A stretch of DNA of 62,136 bases from Streptomyces sp. RPT161. GTDB taxonomy: Bacteria; Actinomycetota; Actinomycetes; Streptomycetales; Streptomycetaceae. Position 1 is the first letter of the stretch. Each line of letters opens with the position of its first letter. Location: positions 1 to 62,136 of the forward strand of contig NZ_JAPZVN010000031.1 in NCBI RefSeq assembly GCF_027533845.1, given 5' to 3'. Shown here piece by piece: positions 16,723-25,195 of this stretch. Under the pieces are notes generated by a model. The model made no database searches, was not told where the DNA came from, and saw only the letters and a list, made by a program, of their open reading frames with translations. A program made the position numbers and the translations under genes.

Positions 16723-17353
16723 CTACCCCGGATACCGGCGGATCGTACGGGACTCCTTCGAGCACTGGTACCAGGCGGGCAAGGACTCCTGGACCGGGGC
16801 ACCCACCAACGACAAGGTGACCGACTTCGCGACCGCGAACGCCCCACTGCCCGTACACGGCACCCGGCGGGTGCTGGACGTCGGCTGCGGTCGGGGGCAC
16901 CAGACCGTACAGCTCGCCGAACGGCTGGACGCCGACGTGGTCGGCCTCGACCTGCTGGACGTCTGGGACGCGCGGCGGCCCGTGTACGGCACCGCGCGCT
17001 TCCGGCAGGGTGACTTCCTGTCCTTCGCCGAAGGCCCGGTGGACCTGCTGGTGGACAACGGCTGCCTGCACCACCAGCGCCGCGAGGAGTGGCCGGGCTG
17101 GGTGGAGCACGGCCGCGCCCTGCTGCGGCCGGGCGGGGTGTGGGTGGTCAGCTGCTTCCTCAGCCCGACGGCGGAGGTGGTGGCCAAGCCGCTGGCGGAC
17201 GGACGGCTCAACTGGTGGCTGACCGAGTCCGCGGTCACCGAGCTGTTCGCCCGGTCAGGACTCACGGCGACCCAACGGGCCGTCATCGACCGGCAGTTCA
17301 ACTACCAGGGCCACTGGCTGAAGTACCTGGCCCTCGCCTTCGTCAGGAGCTGA
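16706..17353 (+). CDS. Class I SAM-dependent methyltransferase
   Basis: A compact 215-aa cytosolic methyltransferase with motif I VLDVGCGRGHQT, the acidic end of strand 2 in VVGLDLLD, and motif IV-like LLVDNGCLHH, followed by LRPGGVWVVSC. The ATG at 16706 has GAGGAG 8 nt upstream and lies 17 nt inside the preceding gene. In azapteridine pathways one or two N-methyltransferases (ToxA type) finish the heterocycle; this is the only SAM methyltransferase in the operon and is the natural candidate for that role. The acceptor cannot be read from sequence. Confidence 0.87.
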   Translation: MRQETDYPGYRRIVRDSFEHWYQAGKDSWTGAPTNDKVTDFATANAPLPVHGTRRVLDVGCGRGHQTVQLAERLDADVVGLDLLDVWDARRPVYGTARFRQGDFLSFAEGPVDLLVDNGCLHHQRREEWPGWVEHGRALLRPGGVWVVSCFLSPTAEVVAKPLADGRLNWWLTESAVTELFARSGLTATQRAVIDRQFNYQGHWLKYLALAFVRS

Positions 17354-17355
17354 CC

Positions 17356-20300
17356 GTGCACATCGTGATGCTTGAGGTCGCGCTCTCCCGCGGCTTCGAC
17401 TACCTCGACGACCTGGTCGACGCGGGCGTCGAGGTCTCCCTGGTGGTCAAGAGCCTCGCCGCGTACGCCGGTTCTCCCGGCTTCGAACGGCACCGGCGCG
17501 CCGCCCGGGTGATCGAGGTGCCCGAGACGGAGGGCGTCGCGGACCTGGCCGACCAGATACGTGACCGCCTCGGCCCGACCCCGCCGGACGGGGTCTTCTG
17601 CGTCACCGAACGCTGCGTACCGGCCGCCGCCCAGCTCGCCCGCGACCTGGGCCTGCCGGGCGAAGCGGTGGAGACGGTGGCCCTGCTGCGGGACAAGGCG
17701 GCGGTCCGCGACCGGCTCACCCGGGCCGGTCTTGGCACGCTGCGCTGGCGTCGGGCCGAGGGGATCGCGGACGGGCTCGACGCGGCGGCCGCGATCGGCT
17801 ACCCGGTCGTCGTCAAACCGCTGTCGGGCTATGCGTCGATCGGCGTGACGGTGGCATGGACTCCCCAGGAGGCCGAACGCGCCCTGGCGGCGGCCCTTCA
17901 GGCGCCGGGCGGAGCCCGGGCGCTGGTGGAGGAGTACGCGGTCGGCCGCCATGTCAGCGCGGAGCTGCTGGTGCGGGACGGGCGGCCGATCCTGCTGGGG
18001 TTCGCCGAGCGGCTGCCGACCCGCCCGGGTACCACGGCCGAACTGGGCGGGCACTTCCCGGCGTCGTTCGAGGGGCGTGGCGCCGCCCGCAGGTTCGCAC
18101 TTGACGTGGTGTCCGCCCTCGGGGTGCGCGACAGCCCGTTGCACATCGAGATGCTGATCACCCCCACCGGCCCGGAACTGATCGAGGTCAACGGACGGAT
18201 CGCCGGTCATGTGGTCACCCGCCAGATGGAGTTGGCGCTGGGCCGCTCGTTGAGCCTGGACCTGGCGGCGCTCGCCGCCGGGCGTCCGGTGGCCGAGGCG
18301 ACCGAGCCGGTGGCGGCGGTGGCGCTGCGCCATGTGTGGTGCGAGCACGGCGGACGGGTGCGCTCGGTGACGCTGCCCGACCAACTGCCCGCCGGCGTCA
18401 GGGACTGCAAGGTGAGCGTGCGGCCCGGTGATGTGGTGCGGCCGATGCGGCACAACTACGACCGCATCGGCCATGTGCTCGCCGAGGCGCCCACGGTGGC
18501 CGAGGCCGCCGAACTCGCCGAGCGCACCGCGCGGCGGATCCGCGTCACACTGGACGAGCCGATCACCGGGGTGCCCGAAGCCGACACCGGCCGCCATGTG
18601 CTGGCGCTGCTCGCCCCTGACGGCGTGGCCCCCGACCGGGTCCTGGCCGCGATCGGCGCCGCCACCGGCCGGGTCAGCGTCCTGTGGTGCGGCGACCCGG
18701 CGGCGGCCCAGGCGGTCAGGTCCCGCTGGGCCGAGCGCTACACCGGAACCTGGTACGACGCACCGGACCGGGCGCTGGCCGAACCGGTGGACGCCGTCGT
18801 CTCCTTCGCCCCGTCCGCCGCGCGGCGGCCGACTTCCGGCGAGGGACGCACCGCTGTCGCGCTGGTGGCCCGAGGCCACATCCACCACCTGGGTGTCATC
18901 GAGGACTTGGGCTTCGACTCCGAGGGCCACCGCACCCTCCGCTACCCCTGCCCCCGGCCGACCGCCGAACTGCTGGACCAGGCGACCGACGCCATCCAGC
19001 GAGCCGATATCCCCGAAGGGTTGGTGCGCTGCGAATTCCCCGACGACGGCGGGCCCGTGGCCGTACTGCCCGGGCTGGACGAGACGTCCCGGGCGCTACT
19101 GGACGCACTCCACCCACGCGACGTGATCGCCACCGCGACCGCCGCCGCTCTCGGCGACCCCGTCCGGTGGATGCCGCCGCGCCCCGGCACGGCACTGCTG
19201 CGCGAACTCGCCGGACCACAGGGGGCGTTCCGTGTCGTACAGGCCACCGCCGAGGCAGAGCTGTACGACGACCCGCGGGTCAGCTACGTCCGCGTCCCGC
19301 TGCCCCCCGGCACCGTGCGTCAGGGCGGCGGCCGACCGGTGCGGCTGGCGTACGTGGTGCGAGGCGAGGACGCGGCGGACTGCCGGGCGGCCAGCGCTCG
19401 CATCGAAGCCCAACTCGTCTTCCGGCACGTCACGTTGGAGCGCGAGCACGTCGTGCTGATCGACCGCACGGGAGGCGCGGCATGGACCCAGGACAACGGT
19501 GATCCGGTGCTCGACCCGGAGCGCTTCCGGGTGAGCGTGCTCAGCGGCCACCCCCAGGCGGGCGGCTGCGCCGCGCCCGTCGACCATCTGCAACGCCTCG
19601 ACGTCTGGGACACCGACGCGGTCGACCGCACCGTACGCACCCTGCACGCCATCCATCCGGTGCACCGCATCGCCTGCGGGTCCGAGCGGCTGCTGGAGTG
19701 GGCGGCCAACCTGCGCGGCAGCCTCGGCCTCCCCGGCGACACCGTCGGCTACGCCCGGTCGTTCCGGGACAAGGCGGATATGAAGCGGATCGCCCGCAGC
19801 GCCGGTATCCGGCACGCCGACGGACGGGTGCTCCACGAACCCGCCGACGCGCGGGAGCTGTTGGCACGGCACGGCGCGGTGGTGGTCAAGCCCAGGGACC
19901 TGTCCGGATCGCAGGGCGTGGTGTTCTGCCGTGACCGGGCCGAACTCGACCGCTGGCTGCGCACCCGGTTCGCCCCCGGCCGATATCTCGCCGAGGCACT
20001 GGTGTCCGGCCCGATGTGCCACATCGACGCCGTGGTGTACGGCTCCTTCGTCGCCTGGGACGTCTCCCGCTACGCCCGCGACACCCTGGCGTACACCAGG
20101 GGCCAGCCGCTGTCCGGGCAGACCTGCGACGATCCCCGGATCCGCGGCCAGGCCCGGGAGTTGCTGGACCAGGTGGTGTCCGCCTGGCGGGTGCGGGCCG
20201 GAGTGCTGCACCTGGAAGCCTTCGACGAGGGCGACCGGCTCACGTTCTGCGAGGTGGCCGCCCGGCCGGGCGGCGCCGGGGTGATCCGGGCCTTCCGGGC

Positions 20301-20640
20301 CACCCGCGGTATCGACCTGCGGCACGCCAAGGTGCTGATCGACGCGGGCGAGGACCCCCGGCGACTGGCGGTCGACCCCGTTGCCGCGCACGCCGGTTGG
20401 ACGGTGCACTACTCCGGCGGCGGCTGGCTGGAGGAGTACGACGACTCGGCGGTCGCCGACCGCGCGCTGCACCGCACCGTCAACGTCCGCGTCGGCGGTT
20501 ACGCGCCCGCGTCCGACTTCTCCGGCACCGGGATCAGCACCCATGTGTTCGCCGACGACTCCGCCGCGGAGGTCCGCCGTCTGGTGACCGCGGCCGAACG
20601 GGACATCCGCATCCGGCTGAGGCAGCCCGCTCAGGGGTGA
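17356..20640 (+). CDS. Tandem ATP-grasp ligase (two ATP-grasp modules)
   Basis: A 1094-aa protein with two ATP-grasp modules separated by a long linker region. Module 1 (about residues 1-380) has the ATP-binding PVVVKPLSGYASIGVTVAW, EEYAVGRHVSAELLV and the metal site LIEVNGRIAGH. Module 2 (about 760-1090) has AVVVKPRDLSGSQGVVF, the segment from YLAEALVSGPMCHIDAVVYG and CEVAARPGGAG, in which the usual metal-ligand Asn is Ala. Such enzymes form amide bonds through acyl-phosphates. The GTG at 17356 has AGGAG 7 nt upstream, 2 nt after the methyltransferase stop. Two successive couplings by one polypeptide is the simplest reading; module 2 could have altered activity. Confidence 0.88.
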   Translation: MHIVMLEVALSRGFDYLDDLVDAGVEVSLVVKSLAAYAGSPGFERHRRAARVIEVPETEGVADLADQIRDRLGPTPPDGVFCVTERCVPAAAQLARDLGLPGEAVETVALLRDKAAVRDRLTRAGLGTLRWRRAEGIADGLDAAAAIGYPVVVKPLSGYASIGVTVAWTPQEAERALAAALQAPGGARALVEEYAVGRHVSAELLVRDGRPILLGFAERLPTRPGTTAELGGHFPASFEGRGAARRFALDVVSALGVRDSPLHIEMLITPTGPELIEVNGRIAGHVVTRQMELALGRSLSLDLAALAAGRPVAEATEPVAAVALRHVWCEHGGRVRSVTLPDQLPAGVRDCKVSVRPGDVVRPMRHNYDRIGHVLAEAPTVAEAAELAERTARRIRVTLDEPITGVPEADTGRHVLALLAPDGVAPDRVLAAIGAATGRVSVLWCGDPAAAQAVRSRWAERYTGTWYDAPDRALAEPVDAVVSFAPSAARRPTSGEGRTAVALVARGHIHHLGVIEDLGFDSEGHRTLRYPCPRPTAELLDQATDAIQRADIPEGLVRCEFPDDGGPVAVLPGLDETSRALLDALHPRDVIATATAAALGDPVRWMPPRPGTALLRELAGPQGAFRVVQATAEAELYDDPRVSYVRVPLPPGTVRQGGGRPVRLAYVVRGEDAADCRAASARIEAQLVFRHVTLEREHVVLIDRTGGAAWTQDNGDPVLDPERFRVSVLSGHPQAGGCAAPVDHLQRLDVWDTDAVDRTVRTLHAIHPVHRIACGSERLLEWAANLRGSLGLPGDTVGYARSFRDKADMKRIARSAGIRHADGRVLHEPADARELLARHGAVVVKPRDLSGSQGVVFCRDRAELDRWLRTRFAPGRYLAEALVSGPMCHIDAVVYGSFVAWDVSRYARDTLAYTRGQPLSGQTCDDPRIRGQARELLDQVVSAWRVRAGVLHLEAFDEGDRLTFCEVAARPGGAGVIRAFRATRGIDLRHAKVLIDAGEDPRRLAVDPVAAHAGWTVHYSGGGWLEEYDDSAVADRALHRTVNVRVGGYAPASDFSGTGISTHVFADDSAAEVRRLVTAAERDIRIRLRQPAQG

Positions 20641-20668
20641 ACCCGGGCCCGAGGAAAGGGAAGGAAGC

Positions 20669-21598
20669 ATGCTCCAGGAAATCGACCTCACCGCCCGGTG
20701 CGGGCACCAGCGGCTGCGCACCGCGCTGCGCGACGGATTCTTCTTCGTCCGCAACACCGTCCCCGAAACCCTGCTGGACGACGCCTACCAACTGCTTGAG
20801 GCGTTCTTCGCACTGCCCGCGCGGGACAAGCGCGGTTGCCGGGTGCCCGGCAGCAACGGTCAGTCCGGATACACACCACCGCTGGTGGAGACCGCGGAGA
20901 AGGGCGAGACGGCCGACTGGAAGGAACTCTTCCACTGGGGGGTACGGCTGCCCGCCGGTCACCCGCTGGCCGTGCGCTACCCGGCGCGCTATCCGGAACC
21001 GCTGATGCCGGACCAACTGGTCCCCGGCATCGGCGCCGTACTCACCGAACTGCACACCCGGATGCTGCGCTTCCAGCACGAGGTCGCCGCCGCCATCGGC
21101 GACGCGCTCGGCGCACACCCCGGGTACTTCGCCGAGATGCTGGAGGACGGCCCGGTGGTCAACCGCGCCACCTGGTATCCGCCGATGGACCAGGCCCCGT
21201 CGCAGCGGCACGTATGGGCCGTGGAACACCAGGACTTCGACCTGATCACCGCGCTGCCCAGGGCCACCGCCACCGGGTTGCAGGTACAGGTGGAGGGCGG
21301 CGAATGGCTCAGCGTGGACGCGCCCGCCGGGCACGCCGTGATGAACGTCGGCATGGTGCTGGAACGGCTCACCGGCGGTCTGGCCCGGGCCGCCGTGCAC
21401 CGGGTGGTGGCCGCGCCCGGGCAGCACGGCGGACGGCTGTCCATCGTCCAGTTCTGCCATCCCGCGCCATGGACCGTGCTGACCCCGCTGACCCGCGGCG
21501 AGCGGGAGGCGGCGCGGTTCCCCACGCTCACCGCCGACGATCTGTTCCAGCGCACCATGTACCGGATCAACCGGCTCGACACCCGGCAGGTGAACTGA
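20669..21598 (+). CDS. 2-oxoglutarate/Fe(II) oxygenase of the IPNS-like family
   Basis: A 309-aa non-haem iron oxygenase. It has the DIOX_N-like N-terminus GFFFVRNTVPE and a double-stranded beta-helix core with the facial triad: His and Asp in WAVEHQDFDLIT, and the distal His in AAVHRVVAAP. An RLS triplet (GRLSIVQF) matches the 2-oxoglutarate-binding RxS. It would hydroxylate, desaturate or cyclise a pathway amino acid or peptide. The ATG at 20669 has GGAAGGAAG upstream. It sits between two ATP-grasp genes (28 nt and 2 nt gaps), so a peptide or free amino-acid substrate is likely. Confidence 0.9.
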   Translation: MLQEIDLTARCGHQRLRTALRDGFFFVRNTVPETLLDDAYQLLEAFFALPARDKRGCRVPGSNGQSGYTPPLVETAEKGETADWKELFHWGVRLPAGHPLAVRYPARYPEPLMPDQLVPGIGAVLTELHTRMLRFQHEVAAAIGDALGAHPGYFAEMLEDGPVVNRATWYPPMDQAPSQRHVWAVEHQDFDLITALPRATATGLQVQVEGGEWLSVDAPAGHAVMNVGMVLERLTGGLARAAVHRVVAAPGQHGGRLSIVQFCHPAPWTVLTPLTRGEREAARFPTLTADDLFQRTMYRINRLDTRQVN

Positions 21599-21600
21599 CC

Positions 21601-22896
21601 ATGTCCGAGCAGCCGTTGCACCTGTTGCTGATCGCGGGCGTCGGCGGGCTGTCCGCGGCCGACGCGCTCGCCGCCGCCCGGCGCGCCACACCGCGCGTCT
21701 CCCTGGTGTTCGTCGCCGCATGGAGTCCGCCCGACGCCGCCCGCGAGGCATGGGAACGGGCCCCCGGCGGCGGCGCCTTCCTGGTCGCCGACGGCCTCGA
21801 CGGCGTGGTGGACGCGGCTGTGGCGCTGCACGGGCGGGTACCGCTGCACGGTGTGGTCACCTACTCGGAACTCCTGCTGCGCCCCCAGGCCGAGATCGCC
21901 GACCGACTCGGCCTGCCCGGCAACAGCCCGCGAGCCGTCGCTGTCGCCCAGTCCAAGGCCCGGCAGCGGGCGGCGTTCGCCGCACACGCGGTGCCGTCGC
22001 CGCGCTCCGCGGTGATCCGCGGCGACGGCGACCTGGCCGCCGCCGTGTCCGCGGTCGGGCTGCCCGCGGTCTTCAAGCCGTCCCTGGGCGCGGGCAGCCA
22101 GGGTGTCCACCTGGTGTCCACCGCCGGGGAGTTGGCGGACGCGTTCCGCCGCGGGCTCGGCGCCGACACTCCCTTCATCCAGCGGGACGACGCCTTCCTG
22201 CTGGAGGAGCCCATGCCGCTGGAGGGCACCGCCCCCTCGCCGTACGCGGACTATGTGAGCGTGGAGTCGCTGCTGTTCCACGGCGCGGCGCAACACCTCG
22301 CGGTCAGCGACCGGCTTCGGCTGCGGCACGGCTACGTCGAGGAAGGGCTGGTGCTACCGAGCCGTTTGGACGAGCCGACCGCCCGGCGGGTGGTCGACTG
22401 CGCGGACCAGGCGATCAAGGCCATCGGGCTCACCCACGGCGCGGTGCACACAGAGATCGCCGTGCTGCCCGACGGCCCCCGGGTGATCGAGGTCAACGCA
22501 AGGGCCGGGGGGCCGCTGCCCAACCTACTGCGGGAGGCGGCCGGTTACGACTTCGCCCGGGAGATCGCCCGTACCGCCCTGGGGTTGCGGCCGGCGCCCA
22601 GGCCGCGGACCACCTCCGTCGCCTGGTTCCGCTTCGTGCCCATTCCGGCGGGGGAGTGGCGGGTGGTCTCCCAGCGCACCGTGGAGGAGGTGCGGGCGGC
22701 GTTCCCGCGACTCGTCCGGCTGGGGCTGCGGTTCCGCCCGGGGCAGCAGGCACGGCGCGACACCACCCAGCACCTGGCCGCCTTCACGGTGGTGGCCGAC
22801 AGTACCGACGAGGCACGGCACACCGCGGAGGCCGTCGAGCGGTACCTGGACATCCGGCTGGAACCGGTCGACGAGCGGCAGGGAGCGTTGCGGTGA
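21601..22896 (+). CDS. Stand-alone ATP-grasp carboxylate-amine ligase
   Basis: A 431-aa single-module ATP-grasp ligase. The N-terminal pre-ATP-grasp fold (LHLLLIAGVGGLSAAD) is followed by the ATP lid PAVFKPSLGAGSQGVHLV, the metal/ATP strand YADYVSVESLLFHG and the metal-binding IEVNARAGGPLPNLL. The intact E-x-N-x-R triad predicts activity. The family forms dipeptides or couples an amino acid to a carboxylate. The ATG at 21601 lies 2 nt after the oxygenase stop, and its own stop overlaps the next start (GTGA). The operon therefore encodes three ATP-grasp modules. Confidence 0.9.
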   Translation: MSEQPLHLLLIAGVGGLSAADALAAARRATPRVSLVFVAAWSPPDAAREAWERAPGGGAFLVADGLDGVVDAAVALHGRVPLHGVVTYSELLLRPQAEIADRLGLPGNSPRAVAVAQSKARQRAAFAAHAVPSPRSAVIRGDGDLAAAVSAVGLPAVFKPSLGAGSQGVHLVSTAGELADAFRRGLGADTPFIQRDDAFLLEEPMPLEGTAPSPYADYVSVESLLFHGAAQHLAVSDRLRLRHGYVEEGLVLPSRLDEPTARRVVDCADQAIKAIGLTHGAVHTEIAVLPDGPRVIEVNARAGGPLPNLLREAAGYDFAREIARTALGLRPAPRPRTTSVAWFRFVPIPAGEWRVVSQRTVEEVRAAFPRLVRLGLRFRPGQQARRDTTQHLAAFTVVADSTDEARHTAEAVERYLDIRLEPVDERQGALR

Positions 22897-23480
22897 ACCA
22901 GTCGACCCTCCCACGCGGTACCAGACGCGCCCGCTCCGCCACCGGCCCCCCGCCCCAACTGCCCAGGCACGACGAGGGACTCACCGGCCTCCTGCGTACC
23001 GTCGCGGAGGACCTGCGCACGGTCGTCGACCGCGACCCCTCCCGGGCGACGCTGCTGGACGCCGCGCTGCACCCGCCCTGGCAGGGGCTGGTGCTGTACC
23101 GGCTCGCCCACCGGCTGCACGTGCGGGGGCGGCGGTTCGGTCCCGGGCTGCTCACCTGGGTGGCCCGGGTGGTCTCCGGGATGGAGATCCACGCCGGTGC
23201 CCGGATCGGCCGCCGGGTCTTCATCGACCACGGATTCGGTGTGGTGATCGGGGAAACGGCCGTCGTGGGCAACGATGTGACGATCTATCACCAGGTGACG
23301 CTCGGCTCCCGCGGCTGGTGGCAGGACGGCGGACCCGGTGCCCGGCGGCACCCCGTGGTGGGCGACCGGGTCACCATCGGCGTCGGCGCCTCGCTGCTGG
23401 GACCGATCACCGTGGCCGACGACTGCCCGATCAGGGCCCATGAACTCGTCACCAACGACCGCCCCGGAGGCCCCAGATGA
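22893..23480 (+). CDS. CysE-like serine O-acetyltransferase, short at C-terminus
   Basis: A 195-aa left-handed beta-helix acetyltransferase. The CysE signature is clear: GMEIHAGARIGRRVFIDHG, VVIGETAVVGNDVTIYHQVT and VVGDRVTIGVGASLLGPITV. The catalytic-region Asp-His (IDH) is present. It ends soon after ITVADDCPIRAHELV, so the last hexapeptide turns and the C-terminal tail that mediates cysteine feedback and CysK binding are missing. The GTG start shares 4 nt with the ATP-grasp stop; ATGA overlap with the exporter. It probably supplies O-acetyl-L-serine to the PLP enzyme at 15670. Confidence 0.87.
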   Translation: MNQSTLPRGTRRARSATGPPPQLPRHDEGLTGLLRTVAEDLRTVVDRDPSRATLLDAALHPPWQGLVLYRLAHRLHVRGRRFGPGLLTWVARVVSGMEIHAGARIGRRVFIDHGFGVVIGETAVVGNDVTIYHQVTLGSRGWWQDGGPGARRHPVVGDRVTIGVGASLLGPITVADDCPIRAHELVTNDRPGGPR

Positions 23481-24700
23481 GCCGTGACCGCACGACCTCC
23501 GCACGCCGCCGGATCTACGCCGTGGGCCTCGCGGACTCCACCGGGCTCGGCATGTACCTGGCGTTCTCGGCCGTCTACCTCAACCAGGCCGTGCGCATGC
23601 CGAACGACCAGATCGGCCTGGTGCTCGGCATCACCGGCATCACCTCGCTGCTCGGCGCCCTGCCCATCGCCCGGTTCGCCCAACGGCACGGCCTGCGACG
23701 GGCGTTGTGGTGGCTGTTCCTGGCCCGGGCGGCCTCGTATGTGGCGTTGGCCTGTGCGGTGAACCTGCCCACGGCGGCGCTCGCCGCCGGGTTCGGCGGG
23801 CTGCTGAACCGCGGCATCGGCCCGCTGGTGCAGTCGGTGCTGATCACGGGCACCGACTCGGCGGGCGCCGTCGCGGGGCTGGCCCGGCTGCGGGCGCTGC
23901 GCAACGCCGGTATGGCCGCCGGCGCGCTGCCGTCAGGTGCCGCGGTCGCCATCGGGCAGCAGTGGGCGTACCGGGGGGTGATGCTGGCAGCGGCGGCCGT
24001 CTTCGTGGGGTGCGCCGTGATCTCGCGCGGTTTCTCCGACTCCGGTGAGGTCAAGCGGCCGGCGGCGCGGCGCGGGGCCGGGGTGGGCCGGGACCGGGTG
24101 TTCCTGCTGATCACCGCCAGCTACGGGGCGTTGACCCTGTCGGCGATCCTGCTGGGCGTCGGGCTGCCGCTGTGGATCACCCAGCGCACCCACGCCCCGT
24201 CCTGGAGCGTGGGACTGGTGCAGATCCTCAACACCGTCCTCGTGGTGCTCTTGCAGGTACGGGTCAGCCGGGGATCGCAGGACCCGCGCAGAGCCCGCGC
24301 GATGATGCTGGCGGGCGGACTGCTCGCGGCCGCCGGGGCGCTCGCCGCGCCGCTCACCGGGTTCGGGCGCGGCGCGCTGCCGCTGGCCGCCGTGGTGCTC
24401 ACCGTGCTGCTGATGACGGGCGCCGAGCTGTACATCACCTCGGGGGGACTGAGCCTGGCGCTGGCGCACACCCCGCAGGAGCGGCGGCCGGTCTATCTGG
24501 CGACGTTCAACCTGGGCTTCGCCGCCGCGACGGTGGTCGGCCCGACGCTGGTCAGCCTCGGCCTCGGGCTGGGCAGGCCCGGCTGGTTCGCGTGGGCGCT
24601 GCTGTTCGCCCTGCTGGGCCTGGCGTGCCTGGCGCTGCCCACCGCACCGCGGCTCCGCGGCGCCGAACGCACCGCCGAGCAGAGCGCCGTCAGCGCGTAA
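23477..24700 (+). CDS. MFS exporter of the biosynthetic operon
   Basis: A 407-aa membrane protein with about 11-12 hydrophobic helices, beginning IYAVGLADSTGLGMYLAFSAVYL and including an MFS loop at LPIARFAQRHGLRRALWWLF (between helices 2 and 3). Drug-exporter-like MFS fold with no sugar-porter motifs. ATGA overlap with the acetyltransferase places it in the operon, so it is the likely product exporter and part of self-resistance. A 63-bp gap separates it from the VOC gene. Confidence 0.87.
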   Translation: MSRDRTTSARRRIYAVGLADSTGLGMYLAFSAVYLNQAVRMPNDQIGLVLGITGITSLLGALPIARFAQRHGLRRALWWLFLARAASYVALACAVNLPTAALAAGFGGLLNRGIGPLVQSVLITGTDSAGAVAGLARLRALRNAGMAAGALPSGAAVAIGQQWAYRGVMLAAAAVFVGCAVISRGFSDSGEVKRPAARRGAGVGRDRVFLLITASYGALTLSAILLGVGLPLWITQRTHAPSWSVGLVQILNTVLVVLLQVRVSRGSQDPRRARAMMLAGGLLAAAGALAAPLTGFGRGALPLAAVVLTVLLMTGAELYITSGGLSLALAHTPQERRPVYLATFNLGFAAATVVGPTLVSLGLGLGRPGWFAWALLFALLGLACLALPTAPRLRGAERTAEQSAVSA

Positions 24701-24763
24701 ACTCCCGCCACCCGGCCGCCGGTTGGCGCCGCCGGGGACCACCGACGAAGGGGAACCCCCGCC

Positions 24764-25174
24764 GTGATCGAACCGCACCTCACCCTCCGCATCGCCCGTC
24801 CGGTGCTCGACCTGGACGCCAGCGAGGACTTCTACGTGCACGGCCTCGGCCTGGCCCGGCTGGCCCGGATCGCCGGGGACCCGGCGGCCGGTGAACGCGA
24901 TCTGCTGATGACCGGCCCCGCCGACGGCAACTGGCACCTCGAACTCACCGCCAGCGCCCACGACGTGGTGCGGCCCACCCCGACCCCGGAGGACCTGCTC
25001 GTCATCTACCTGGGCCAACCGGTACCACCGGAGGCGGTGCGCCGGGCGGTACGGCACGGCGGCACCGTGGTGCCCTCGCACAACCCCTACTGGGACCGCT
25101 TCGGCGTCACCATCGCGGATCCCGACGGATACCGCGTGGTGCTCACCGAACGGACCTGGAACACCCGCGGTTGA
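24764..25174 (+). CDS. VOC-fold protein (glyoxalase/bleomycin-resistance type), candidate self-resistance
   Basis: A 136-aa vicinal-oxygen-chelate protein: paired beta-alpha-beta-beta-beta units with LDLDASEDFYVHGLGLARL in the first half and VTIADPDGYRVVLTE at the end. Possible metal ligands are His in EPHLTLR, His/Glu in NWHLELT and the terminal Glu in VVLTE. VOC proteins bind, sequester or cleave antibiotics; toxoflavin lyase (TflA) of Paenibacillus also has this fold, although it is longer. Next to the exporter, a self-protection role is reasonable; a pathway enzyme remains possible. GTG start with AAGGGG upstream. Confidence 0.85.
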   Translation: MIEPHLTLRIARPVLDLDASEDFYVHGLGLARLARIAGDPAAGERDLLMTGPADGNWHLELTASAHDVVRPTPTPEDLLVIYLGQPVPPEAVRRAVRHGGTVVPSHNPYWDRFGVTIADPDGYRVVLTERTWNTRG

Positions 25175-25195
25175 CTCCCACCCGAAGGTAGCGGA

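Noticed and set aside
19096-20757. Minus-strand open frame of 553 codons opposite the tandem ATP-grasp gene
   Set aside because: No recognisable motifs, GC bias falls in the wrong codon position, fully explained by the plus-strand gene.
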